Origin: UBA5859 sp041940025
Lineage (GTDB): Bacteria; Pseudomonadota; Gammaproteobacteria; UBA5859
Reading direction: 5' to 3'
Assembly: GCA_041940025.1 (NCBI GenBank)
Contig: JBGTSY010000038.1
Coordinates: forward strand, 1 to 5,947
DNA: 5,947 nt
Shown: positions 1 to 5,947 of the stretch, piece by piece
Layout: each line of letters begins with the position of its first letter
Numbering within the stretch: position 1 is the first letter of the stretch
The notes under the pieces: model-generated
What the model was told of the DNA's origin: nothing
The model's input: the letters and a program-made list of their open reading frames with translations, nothing else
Database searches by the model: none
Position numbers and translations under genes: made by a program

Positions 1-495
1 ATTGAAGCCTGTTTTTTGTTTCATGCGACTCTTGAACAGGTGCAAGTGGTGGTGCATCCTCAAAGTGTGATCCATTCCATGGTGGAATACATAGATGGAT
101 CGGTACTGGCCCAATTGGGTAGCCCCGATATGCGAGTGCCCATCGCGCATGCATTGGCGTGGCCCGAGCGCATCGGATCGGGCGCACCATTTTTAGATTT
201 ATTTAAGGTCGCACAATTAGACTTTTTACCCATGGATGATATTCGCTTTCCTTGTGTGCAGTTGGCTCGAGAGGCTTTTACTGCGGGAGGTACGGCGACT
301 GCCGTCTTAAATGCTGCAAATGAAGTGGCGGTAGCGGCATTTTTGCAGAATCGGTTGCCGTTTTCTTGTATTCCTGCCGTGATAGAGTCGTGCTTATCGA
401 GTACGGAAATCTTACCGGCTACTGATTTAGAGCAGGTATTGGCCGCAGATCGACAAGCGCGTGCCATCGCAACAGAGAAAATTATCAATGCTTAA
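1..495 (+). CDS. dxr: 1-deoxy-D-xylulose 5-phosphate reductoisomerase, C-terminal part (5' end outside window)
   Basis: Dxr is the cytoplasmic NADPH- and metal-dependent enzyme that converts 1-deoxy-D-xylulose 5-phosphate to 2-C-methyl-D-erythritol 4-phosphate, the first committed step of the MEP isoprenoid pathway. The frame is open from base 1 and gives 164 residues. By eye these align with E. coli Dxr from about residue 233 to its end (398 aa), so the NADPH domain and the metal-binding Asp/Glu residues lie upstream of the window. Visible hallmarks are HPQSVIHSMV at fragment residues 19-28, whose second His (bases 73-75) matches E. coli His257, then GSVLAQLGSPDMR, PIAHALAWP and LNAANEVAVAAFL. 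The C-terminal helical domain is complete. The TTG at 16 is an internal codon, not a start. Translation ends at TAA 493-495 followed at once by an in-frame TAG. rseP starts 15 nt later, which fits one transcript. Identity is close to certain. Confidence 0.97.
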   Translation: MEACFLFHATLEQVQVVVHPQSVIHSMVEYIDGSVLAQLGSPDMRVPIAHALAWPERIGSGAPFLDLFKVAQLDFLPMDDIRFPCVQLAREAFTAGGTATAVLNAANEVAVAAFLQNRLPFSCIPAVIESCLSSTEILPATDLEQVLAADRQARAIATEKIINA

Positions 496-510
496 TAGAA
501 TCGCTTCAGT

Positions 511-1872
511 ATGGTAGTCATCGAATATATATTTTCTTTTATTGTCGCCATTAGTATTTTGGTTACCATCCATGAGTTTGGCCATTTCATTGTGGCGAAA
601 GCTGTCGGTGTCAAAGTGCTGCGTTTCTCAATCGGTTTTGGTCGCCCGGTGTGGCGCAAACAGTTGTCGCCTGAAGGCACGGAGTTTCAGGTGGCGATGT
701 TGCCGCTGGGGGGCTATGTGAAAATGTATGGAGAGCAAGTGGATGCTGTACCAGAGGAGATGCGTCAATACTCCTTTTCCCACAAATCGTTGCTTGCCCG
801 CGCCGCAGTGGTTTCTGCGGGGCCATTCTTCAACTTCCTGTTTGCGATAGTCGCCTATTGGTTTGTATTTGTCGCCGGAGTGGTAGGCATGAAACCTATC
901 ATTGGCGAGGTAGAACCTGGATCCGTAGCGGCTAATGCGGGCATCAGATCCCAAGACCAGATTGTGGCGGTTTCGAACCAAGAGGTATTCACTTGGGAGC
1001 AGGTGTTGACTTTGATTGTGGACGATATGTTGGATTCTGATGTGATACGGATCTCTGTATTGAGTGAAGCAAATGAACGTCGCACGGTGGAATTACCTGT
1101 TGGGGATCAGATCAAACTGGATAGCATGGATAAACTTATCACCACGTTAGGATTCGCACCCTATATGCCGCCAATTGAACCGAGAATTGGAACGATTCTG
1201 CCTGATGGTGCAGCGAAGGAGGCGGGATTAAAACCGAATGATCTCATTTTAGCGGTCAATGGCATGGAGGTGCCATCGTGGAGTAAATGGGTAGAAATGA
1301 TTCGTCAAGGTCCTGGGCAATCCATGGAACTCTTGGTGCAACGGGAAGAGCGCCAGTTCAGTCTTGTGGTGACGCCCAGGTTAACTCATGAAGACGGGGA
1401 AGCGGTGGGCAAGATCGGTGCGGGTGTGAAGCTACCCACGTCATTGGATGATGAACTGATGGTAAAAACGCAATTCTCGCCTCTTGATGCGGTTTCTAAA
1501 AGCTTAGACAAGACTTGGGAGATGATCAGCCTAACGGTAAGGTTGATGTTCAAAATGGTCATAGGTGAGGTATCGGTTAAAAACTTAAGCGGTCCTGTGA
1601 GTATTGCCCAGTATGCGGGTTACTCTGCGGCGGACGGTATCTTGTCTTTTCTTTCCTTTTTGGCAATAGTCAGTATCAGCTTAGGCGTACTAAACCTACT
1701 GCCTGTTCCAATCCTGGACGGTGGCCATCTTCTGTATTATGGTATCGAGTTTGTAACGGGTCGTCCGATTTCGCCCAGAATGCAGGCAGTTGGTTTTCAA
1801 ATTGGTATTGCTTTATTACTTTTTGTGACGCTGCTGGCTTTCTATAACGATTTAATGCGTCTATTTAAATAA
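511..1872 (+). CDS. rseP: Site-2 intramembrane zinc metalloprotease RseP (sigma-E pathway)
   Basis: RseP sits in the inner membrane. After DegS has clipped the anti-sigma factor RseA, it cuts RseA within the membrane and so frees sigma-E; the family also clears leftover signal peptides. The 453 residues match the usual length (E. coli 450). The zinc motif HEFGH is at residues 21-25 in the first membrane helix. GGYVKMYGE of the membrane-associated beta-loop follows at about 68-76. The second helix begins at SAGPFFNFLFA (102-112). Two tandem periplasmic PDZ domains lie at about 126-205 and 222-305. The third helix region carries NLLPVPILDGG with the zinc ligand Asp403, and a fourth hydrophobic helix ends the protein. 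All catalytic residues are present. The start is fixed: an in-frame TAG at 496 lies upstream and 511 is the only ATG after it. There is no clear Shine-Dalgarno sequence, so translation may be coupled to dxr. Its position directly before bamA is the standard arrangement. Confidence 0.97.
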   Translation: MVVIEYIFSFIVAISILVTIHEFGHFIVAKAVGVKVLRFSIGFGRPVWRKQLSPEGTEFQVAMLPLGGYVKMYGEQVDAVPEEMRQYSFSHKSLLARAAVVSAGPFFNFLFAIVAYWFVFVAGVVGMKPIIGEVEPGSVAANAGIRSQDQIVAVSNQEVFTWEQVLTLIVDDMLDSDVIRISVLSEANERRTVELPVGDQIKLDSMDKLITTLGFAPYMPPIEPRIGTILPDGAAKEAGLKPNDLILAVNGMEVPSWSKWVEMIRQGPGQSMELLVQREERQFSLVVTPRLTHEDGEAVGKIGAGVKLPTSLDDELMVKTQFSPLDAVSKSLDKTWEMISLTVRLMFKMVIGEVSVKNLSGPVSIAQYAGYSAADGILSFLSFLAIVSISLGVLNLLPVPILDGGHLLYYGIEFVTGRPISPRMQAVGFQIGIALLLFVTLLAFYNDLMRLFK

Positions 1873-1942
1873 TCGAGAATGACTGATTAGTAAATTTCTG
1901 ATGAGATTTTATTCTGTCTCAAGCCATCAATGAAAGATTTCC

Positions 1943-1946
1943 GAGG
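1943..1946 (+). promoter_or_regulatory. Possible ribosome binding site supporting a bamA start at 1951
   Basis: GAGG lies 4 nt before the ATG at 1951. The spacing is short but usable. The other in-frame ATGs at 1930 and 1975 have no purine-rich stretch at a sensible distance, so this site is the only sequence evidence that separates the three candidates. It is a weak call because a four-base match arises easily by chance and rseP and lpxD seem to start without any clear site. Confidence 0.35.
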
Positions 1947-1950
1947 CACA

Positions 1951-4353
1951 ATGGATAGTGTTTTAAAAATTATCATGTCAGTTTTTTATTTTGTGCGTCG
2001 GCATAGGCCACGGCTTAAGGTTAACCTTTTGGCACTTATATTAGTCTGTGTGAGTGCAACTGCAACAGCAGATTTCGAACCCTTTGTGATTGAAGAGATC
2101 AGATTAGAGGGTTTATCCGGAATATCTGAAAGTACCTTATATGATTATCTCCCGGTCACCGTGGGTGATCGAATCAGCGAAGAAAAGTTACCGCAGGTGA
2201 TTCGAGGCTTATACAACACCGGTTTTTTTCATGATGTATCCCTGCGGCAAGATGGAGAGACATTGGTGGTAAGCGTGGTTGAGCGTCCCACCATCGATGC
2301 CATCGAAATTAAGGGCAACAAAGCCATTGACGAAGATCTGTTGCTTGACTCATTGAAGCAGAATGGATTCAGTACAGGGCGAAAATTTCAGGTACAACAG
2401 TTAGAGAGCATCAAGCAAGAGTTGCTACAGCAATATCTGTCCCAAGGTAAGTATGGCGTTAAAATTAAAACAGAGGTGGAGGAACTGCCGCGTAATCGAG
2501 TGAGTGTCCTCATTAAGATTGCAGAAGGTCAGGTCGCTAAAATACGCCAAATAAAGATAGTGGGAAATGAAAATTTCACCACTGAGGAACTATTAAGTGA
2601 GTTTCAATTGGGTAAGAAAAGTTGGTGGGCTATTTTTTCATCGAAAGATAAATATTCCAAACCAAAGTTGGCTGGTGATTTGGAAGCGTTGCGTTCCTTC
2701 TATCTCAATAGAGGTTATTTGGAGTTCCAAATCAAATCTAGTCAAATCTCTATTACACCGGATAAAAAAGATGTGTTTATTAGTGTGAATATTGTAGAAG
2801 GAAATCAGTACCGCGTTAGTCGAATCGATTATCAGGGTGATTTACTTTTCCCTCTTTCCGACTATGAAGAGGCCACCATGCTCAAAGTTGGTGATGTCTT
2901 TTCACGGCAGTTGATCACAGACGCGCAGAGCGTGATGACTGAAAAACTCGGTAATGAAGGGTTCGCCTTCGCTAATGTGAATGCGATTCCACAGATTGAT
3001 CAAGCCAACCGCGAAGTAGCCATTACATTCTTTATTGATCCAGGTAACCGAGTCTATGTCAGGCGGGTGAATTTCGCCGGCAACAGTAAAACTCGAGATG
3101 AAGTTTTGCGGCGGGAACTGAGACAAATGGAAGGCGGTTGGATCTCCACTAAATCGGTGAAACGTTCTCGGGTCAGATTACAGCGATTAAGTTTTCTGAA
3201 AAATGTTGAAGTGGATACGGTGCCTATTCCGGGTACGGACGATCAGGTGGATTTAAATATTCGCGTTGAAGAACAGCCTTCAGGTAGTCTTCAGGTGGGG
3301 GCGGGGTTCTCGGACGGATCGGGTTTTCAGGTCAATGCCAGTGTCAGCCAAGAGAACTTCTTGGGCACCGGAAATAATGTCAGCTTTGTATTCGCCAATA
3401 CTGAAATCACGACAAATTATAGTTTTGGTTATACCAATCCTTACTACACCATCAATGGGGTGAGCAGAGGGTATCGGTTGTTTTTCCAGGAAACCGATCT
3501 ATCTGCCATTTCACTGGTGAATAATTTCTCCACCAATCGTTTTGGTGGTCAGATCAGTTTTGGTTATCCCATTTCAGAATATCGGACGATGCGTTTTGCA
3601 GGCACTGTGGAGAGTTTAGAGCTAACGGTTGGGTCTTCCCCCAGTTTGAGTGTGCAAGAGTTTTTGGATTCAATAGATTCTGACGAAAATTCTGTGGAAA
3701 TTGATACGTGGCGTTTGGACACCAGTTGGACCCATGATTCTCGAAACAAGGCATTTTTTCCCGAAACAGGTGTTGTCAGCCGCTTCGGCACTAATATTAC
3801 CTTGCCGGGTAGCGATGTGGAATTCATTCAATTTGAAGCTAAAAACCAGATCTTTTTCCCCATCTATAAAGACTTTATCCTCACTCTCGACAGTGAAATT
3901 GGTTTAGGCGATGTGTATGGGGGTTCAAACATATTCCCACCTTATGAAAATTTTTATGCAGGAGGTTCACGCAGTGTACGTGGTTATGATGATCGTGCGC
4001 TGGGACCACGGGTGATTGATGCAGACACTTTGCTTCCGAGCGATAGGGCGGATGGTGGTAGACTGAAAGTATTGGCGAACGCAGAGCTGATTATTCCTCC
4101 CACCTTTCTTGATACTGGAGACAATATGCGCTTGAGTCTGTTCGTAGATTCCGGCAATGTATTTACCACTGAATCAGATTTTGATGTTTCAGAGTTAAGA
4201 TTGTCTGCAGGCGCGAGCATCACATGGTTAACGCCTGTAGGGATATTGGTATTTAGTTTGGCGCAACCATTTAGTTATGATGAATGTAGTAGTGGTGAGG
4301 TGGTGTGCGATCGAGTGGAGAAATTCCAGTTCGCTATTGGCTCAACCTTTTAA
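1951..4353 (+). CDS. bamA: Outer membrane protein assembly factor BamA (Omp85 family)
   Basis: BamA is the core of the BAM complex and folds beta-barrel proteins into the outer membrane. From the 1951 ATG it has 800 residues (E. coli 810). A signal peptide ends at about ATATA-DF (residue 40). Five POTRA domains follow at roughly 45-112, 113-193, 196-284, 287-365 and 368-442, with matches to E. coli such as ERPTI, LPRNRV, KLAGDLEALRS, GNRVYVRR and LRRELRQMEGGW. The 16-strand barrel runs from about 445 to the end. It contains YENFYAGGS, the loop-6 VRGY motif (676-679; the family allows F or Y) and a C-terminal beta-signal ending FQFAIGSTF. The mature protein has only two Cys, 779 and 786, both in the last extracellular loop. 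The frame extends to an ATG at 1930, and 1975 is a third candidate start. Candidate 1951 is preferred for its GAGG site, but the start is uncertain. skp follows within 15 nt. Confidence 0.96.
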   Translation: MDSVLKIIMSVFYFVRRHRPRLKVNLLALILVCVSATATADFEPFVIEEIRLEGLSGISESTLYDYLPVTVGDRISEEKLPQVIRGLYNTGFFHDVSLRQDGETLVVSVVERPTIDAIEIKGNKAIDEDLLLDSLKQNGFSTGRKFQVQQLESIKQELLQQYLSQGKYGVKIKTEVEELPRNRVSVLIKIAEGQVAKIRQIKIVGNENFTTEELLSEFQLGKKSWWAIFSSKDKYSKPKLAGDLEALRSFYLNRGYLEFQIKSSQISITPDKKDVFISVNIVEGNQYRVSRIDYQGDLLFPLSDYEEATMLKVGDVFSRQLITDAQSVMTEKLGNEGFAFANVNAIPQIDQANREVAITFFIDPGNRVYVRRVNFAGNSKTRDEVLRRELRQMEGGWISTKSVKRSRVRLQRLSFLKNVEVDTVPIPGTDDQVDLNIRVEEQPSGSLQVGAGFSDGSGFQVNASVSQENFLGTGNNVSFVFANTEITTNYSFGYTNPYYTINGVSRGYRLFFQETDLSAISLVNNFSTNRFGGQISFGYPISEYRTMRFAGTVESLELTVGSSPSLSVQEFLDSIDSDENSVEIDTWRLDTSWTHDSRNKAFFPETGVVSRFGTNITLPGSDVEFIQFEAKNQIFFPIYKDFILTLDSEIGLGDVYGGSNIFPPYENFYAGGSRSVRGYDDRALGPRVIDADTLLPSDRADGGRLKVLANAELIIPPTFLDTGDNMRLSLFVDSGNVFTTESDFDVSELRLSAGASITWLTPVGILVFSLAQPFSYDECSSGEVVCDRVEKFQFAIGSTF

Positions 4354-4358
4354 TCAAT

Positions 4359-4364
4359 GAGGTG
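4359..4364 (+). promoter_or_regulatory. Ribosome binding site that decides the skp start
   Basis: GAGGTG lies 4 nt before the GTG at 4369; counted from its GAGG core the spacing is 6 nt. It overlaps the upstream in-frame ATG at 4357-4359 by one base, so it can serve the GTG but not that ATG. The ATG is preceded only by the pyrimidine- and A-rich end of bamA. This is the clearest Shine-Dalgarno sequence in the window. Confidence 0.75.
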
Positions 4365-4368
4365 TAAC

Positions 4369-4872
4369 GTGAAAAAAGCAACCGTCTTATCATTTTTATT
4401 GTTTTCTTTTGTGGTGACCACCGCGTTAGAGGCGCGAGAGTTAAAAATTGGTACCGTCTCTCTGCAAACCATTCTTGAACGGGCACCTCAAGTTAAAAAG
4501 TTTCAGCAAGAATTGGAGAAAGAGATGTCTGTTCGTGCACAAGAAATTAAAAGCATGGATAAGAAAATCCAGACTCTGTCCGAGCAGCATTCCAGAGATG
4601 CCGCCATCATGAGCGAGGAGCGGCGACATGAGTTAGAACAGGAAATTATTGAACTGCAACGGGACGCCAAGCGAGCTAAAGAGGAGTTTCGTGAAGATAT
4701 GAATCTAGCCAAAAGCAGAGAATTGAAGAAATTACAGAAACTCATTCTCGAGGCATTGGACTCTTTTGGTACAGAGCAGAATTTCGATCTCATCATTCAG
4801 GATCCACTGTTCGCTGCGGATAGCATGGATGTGACGGAGCAGATATTGAAGAAGTTGGAAACAAAAAATTAG
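4369..4872 (+). CDS. skp: Periplasmic chaperone Skp (OmpH family)
   Basis: Skp is a trimeric periplasmic chaperone that holds unfolded outer-membrane proteins between coiled-coil arms and delivers them to BamA. Read from GTG 4369 the product is 167 residues, close to E. coli Skp (161). It begins (M)KKATVLSFLLFSF, a textbook signal peptide with a likely cut after ALEA (residue 22). The first beta-strand LKIGTVSLQTILER then matches the Skp body. Residues of about 45-125 are rich in Glu, Lys, Arg and Gln without Pro or Gly and form the coiled-coil arm. The end, FDLIIQDPLFAADSMDVTEQ, resembles E. coli IDLVV...SSDVKDIT. An in-frame ATG at 4357 would add MRCN before the GTG-encoded residue and spoil the n-region, and it lacks a ribosome binding site, so the GTG is preferred. 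The position between bamA and lpxD supports the call, since Skp sequences are poorly conserved. Identity is secure and the start is likely. Confidence 0.93.
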   Translation: MKKATVLSFLLFSFVVTTALEARELKIGTVSLQTILERAPQVKKFQQELEKEMSVRAQEIKSMDKKIQTLSEQHSRDAAIMSEERRHELEQEIIELQRDAKRAKEEFREDMNLAKSRELKKLQKLILEALDSFGTEQNFDLIIQDPLFAADSMDVTEQILKKLETKN

Positions 4873-4893
4873 CATCCATTCGGTAGCAGTGTC

Positions 4894-5928
4894 ATGACTG
4901 GGGGCACAAGTTTTGCCTTATCTACGCTCGCTGAGCGATTGAATGGAAAACTCAGTGTCGATGCTTCTGCAGATATTCAAATTACATCTGTAGCCACTTT
5001 GGCACAGGCACAGCCTGGTCAAATAGCTTTTTTTTCTCATCCGCGTTATCGCCATGATCTCTTACAGACACAGGCCTCCTGTGTGCTGGTTCATAGTCAA
5101 GATGTCGCGGGATTAAACATCCCTCATATGTGTGTGCCTGATCCCTATTTGGCTTATGCGCGTGTGGCTCAATGGTTAAATCCTAGTTCACCGCACGCTC
5201 CTGGCCGCGGTGAAGGGTGTATCGTAGCAGAAGGTAGCCGTATCGATCCTACGGTCTATTTAGGCGCCCATGTTGTGGTGGGCCGGGATGTTGAGATCCA
5301 CGCGAACTGTTCTGTTGGTGCTGGAACAGTGATTGGGGACGGCTCTGTCATAGGTGCTCACTCTCAGATCTATGCAAACGTGGTTATCTATGATCACACC
5401 ATCTTAGGTCAACATGTCACCATTCATTCCGGTTGTGTCATCGGTGCGGACGGATTCGGTTTTGCCCCTTCACCTGAGGGATGGATCAAGATCCCTCAGT
5501 TAGGGCGAGTCATCATTGGGGACCACTGTAATATTGGGGCGAACACGACAATCGATCGCGGCGCGTTAGAAGATACGATTTTAGAACAGGGTGTGATTTT
5601 AGATAATCAAATTCAAATCGCTCACAATGTCACTATTGGTGCAGGTACTGCGATCGCCGGTTGTAGTGCTGTTGCCGGTAGTACTAAAATTGGTAAGAAC
5701 TGCTTAATCGCAGGTGGAGTACGTATAGTGGGACATCTCACCATTGCGGATTCGGTAGAGATCGAAGCCACCAGTTTAGTTACCAAATCAATTAAAAGGA
5801 GGGGAACTTACTCCTCGGCGCTTGCCGCGAGACCTGCCCTGGCTTGGAAAAAACAACTTGCCAACTTAAACCGACTTAATAAACTAGTAGGCAGACTCAC
5901 TCGAATAGAAAAACAAGTAGAAGAGTAA
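4894..5928 (+). CDS. lpxD: UDP-3-O-(3-hydroxyacyl)glucosamine N-acyltransferase LpxD
   Basis: LpxD moves a 3-hydroxyacyl chain from acyl carrier protein to the 2-amino group of UDP-3-O-acyl-glucosamine, the third step of lipid A synthesis, in the cytoplasm. The 344 residues fit the family (E. coli 341). The N-terminal uridine-binding domain includes AQPGQIAFFSHPRYRHDL (about 39-56). A left-handed parallel beta-helix of hexapeptide repeats runs from about 110 to 295 and includes GADGFGFAP, KIPQLGRVIIGD and NTTIDRGALEDT. The catalytic His of QIAHNVTIG is residue 244 (E. coli 239), and the second conserved His is 281 (E. coli 276). The C-terminus after TYSS is a basic helix (WKKQLANLNRLNKL), as expected for the ACP-binding trimer tail. 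ATG 4894 is the first start after the skp stop and lies 21 nt from it. No strong ribosome binding site is seen. Residues at the acyl-ruler positions differ from E. coli (see findings). Confidence 0.97.
   Translation: MTGGTSFALSTLAERLNGKLSVDASADIQITSVATLAQAQPGQIAFFSHPRYRHDLLQTQASCVLVHSQDVAGLNIPHMCVPDPYLAYARVAQWLNPSSPHAPGRGEGCIVAEGSRIDPTVYLGAHVVVGRDVEIHANCSVGAGTVIGDGSVIGAHSQIYANVVIYDHTILGQHVTIHSGCVIGADGFGFAPSPEGWIKIPQLGRVIIGDHCNIGANTTIDRGALEDTILEQGVILDNQIQIAHNVTIGAGTAIAGCSAVAGSTKIGKNCLIAGGVRIVGHLTIADSVEIEATSLVTKSIKRRGTYSSALAARPALAWKKQLANLNRLNKLVGRLTRIEKQVEE
5474..5499 (+). repeat. Perfect 9-bp inverted repeat (hairpin) inside lpxD
   Basis: The arms are CTGAGGGAT at 5474-5482 and ATCCCTCAG at 5491-5499, separated by 8 nt (GGATCAAG). 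Pairing stops at the flanking bases on both sides. It lies over the codons for the PEGWIKIPQ segment of LpxD. No T-run follows, so it is not an intrinsic terminator. It may be chance; the structure is certain but a function is not. Confidence 0.6.
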
Positions 5929-5933
5929 CCGCA

Positions 5934-5947
5934 ATGAGTAGATCGGA
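5934..5947 (+). CDS. fabZ: Start of the next operon gene, probably 3-hydroxyacyl-ACP dehydratase FabZ (truncated by window end)
   Basis: An ATG 5 nt after the lpxD stop opens a frame reading M-S-R-S before the window ends. That is too short to identify anything by sequence. The name rests only on synteny: in Gammaproteobacteria lpxD is almost always followed by fabZ and then lpxA and lpxB. FabZ dehydrates 3-hydroxyacyl-ACP in fatty acid synthesis and competes with LpxD and LpxA for that substrate. The purine-rich end of lpxD (GTAGAAGAG at 5918-5926) could serve as a ribosome binding site. If the synteny is broken here, the frame could be another gene. Confidence 0.45.

Noticed and set aside
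74..119. Short palindromes in dxr: ATTCCA/TGGAAT with a 3-nt loop at 74-88, and CCCAATTGGG at 110-119
   Set aside because: Both lie over highly conserved Dxr codons, and arms of 5-6 bp are expected by chance. No T-run or other signal accompanies them.
60..488. Long antisense open frames opposite dxr, rseP, bamA and skp
   Set aside because: They lie opposite strongly conserved genes, match no family I recognise, and are explained as shadows of the codon bias on the coding strand.
1171..1190. CCAATT...AATTGG inverted repeat with an 8-nt loop inside rseP
   Set aside because: A 6-bp arm within coding sequence is common by chance and nothing around it suggests function.
1326..1332. GGAACTC within rseP, resembling a sigma-E -35 element
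   Set aside because: The bases 16-17 nt downstream do not resemble a sigma-E -10 element. Similar GGAACTG (3114-3120) and GAACTTC (3354-3360) matches in bamA fail for the same reason.
1879..1890. Mini-frame ATG-ACT-GAT-TAG before bamA, as a leader peptide
   Set aside because: It has three codons, no ribosome binding site and no attenuator structure nearby.
1873..1929. Possible sigma-E or sigma-70 promoter in the rseP-bamA gap (TCTGA at 1897-1901, TATTCT at 1910-1915)
   Set aside because: No GGAACTT-like or TTGACA-like -35 element lies at the right distance from either. bamA is often sigma-E controlled in relatives of E. coli, but the sequence here does not support a call.
2066..2074. Cys in the BamA signal peptide (ILVCVS) as a lipoprotein lipobox
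   Set aside because: The residue before Cys is Val, not Gly, Ala or Ser, and an ordinary cut site (ATATA-DF) follows. BamA is not a lipoprotein.
3421..3569. Repeated 12-mer AGTTTTGGTTAT at 3421 and again near 3558
   Set aside because: Both copies encode SFGY in neighbouring beta-strands of the BamA barrel. Similar strand codons explain it better than a mobile or regulatory repeat.

Overview
This window is a piece of the conserved gammaproteobacterial envelope-biogenesis operon. All genes lie on the + strand, tightly packed, in the order dxr (3' end only) - rseP - bamA - skp - lpxD, followed by the first few codons of a gene that is most likely fabZ. The gene order, the protein lengths (RseP 453 aa, BamA about 800 aa, Skp about 167 aa, LpxD 344 aa) and the motifs all fit Gammaproteobacteria. 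Base composition looks moderate (mid-forties percent GC by eye, not computed) and uniform. I cannot name a genus, and I see no tRNA, rRNA, mobile element, CRISPR array or sign of horizontal transfer.

Layout: 1-495 is the C-terminal part of 1-deoxy-D-xylulose 5-phosphate reductoisomerase, ending in tandem in-frame stops. 511-1872 is the site-2 intramembrane protease RseP. 1873-1929 is the only noticeable gap (57 to 78 nt, depending on the bamA start). 1951-4353 (maximal frame from 1930) is the outer-membrane insertase BamA. 4369-4872 is the periplasmic chaperone Skp, read from a GTG that has a good ribosome binding site rather than from the nearby upstream ATG. 4894-5928 is the lipid A acyltransferase LpxD. 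5934 onward is the start of a truncated gene. No internal promoter or terminator could be supported, so the block is probably co-transcribed from upstream of the window.

The genes supply linked functions. Dxr feeds isoprenoid synthesis, and hence undecaprenyl carrier lipid. RseP transmits outer-membrane protein stress to sigma-E. Skp carries unfolded outer-membrane proteins across the periplasm to BamA, which inserts them. LpxD (and FabZ, which shares the 3-hydroxyacyl-ACP pool) builds the lipid A of the same membrane.

I did not find a new biological system: this is a housekeeping region. The points worth a second look are small. They are a cysteine pair confined to the last extracellular loop of BamA, a likely GTG start for skp, an ambiguous bamA start with an unusually long basic signal peptide, non-methionine residues at the LpxD acyl-ruler positions, and a perfect 9-bp hairpin and a T8 tract inside lpxD.
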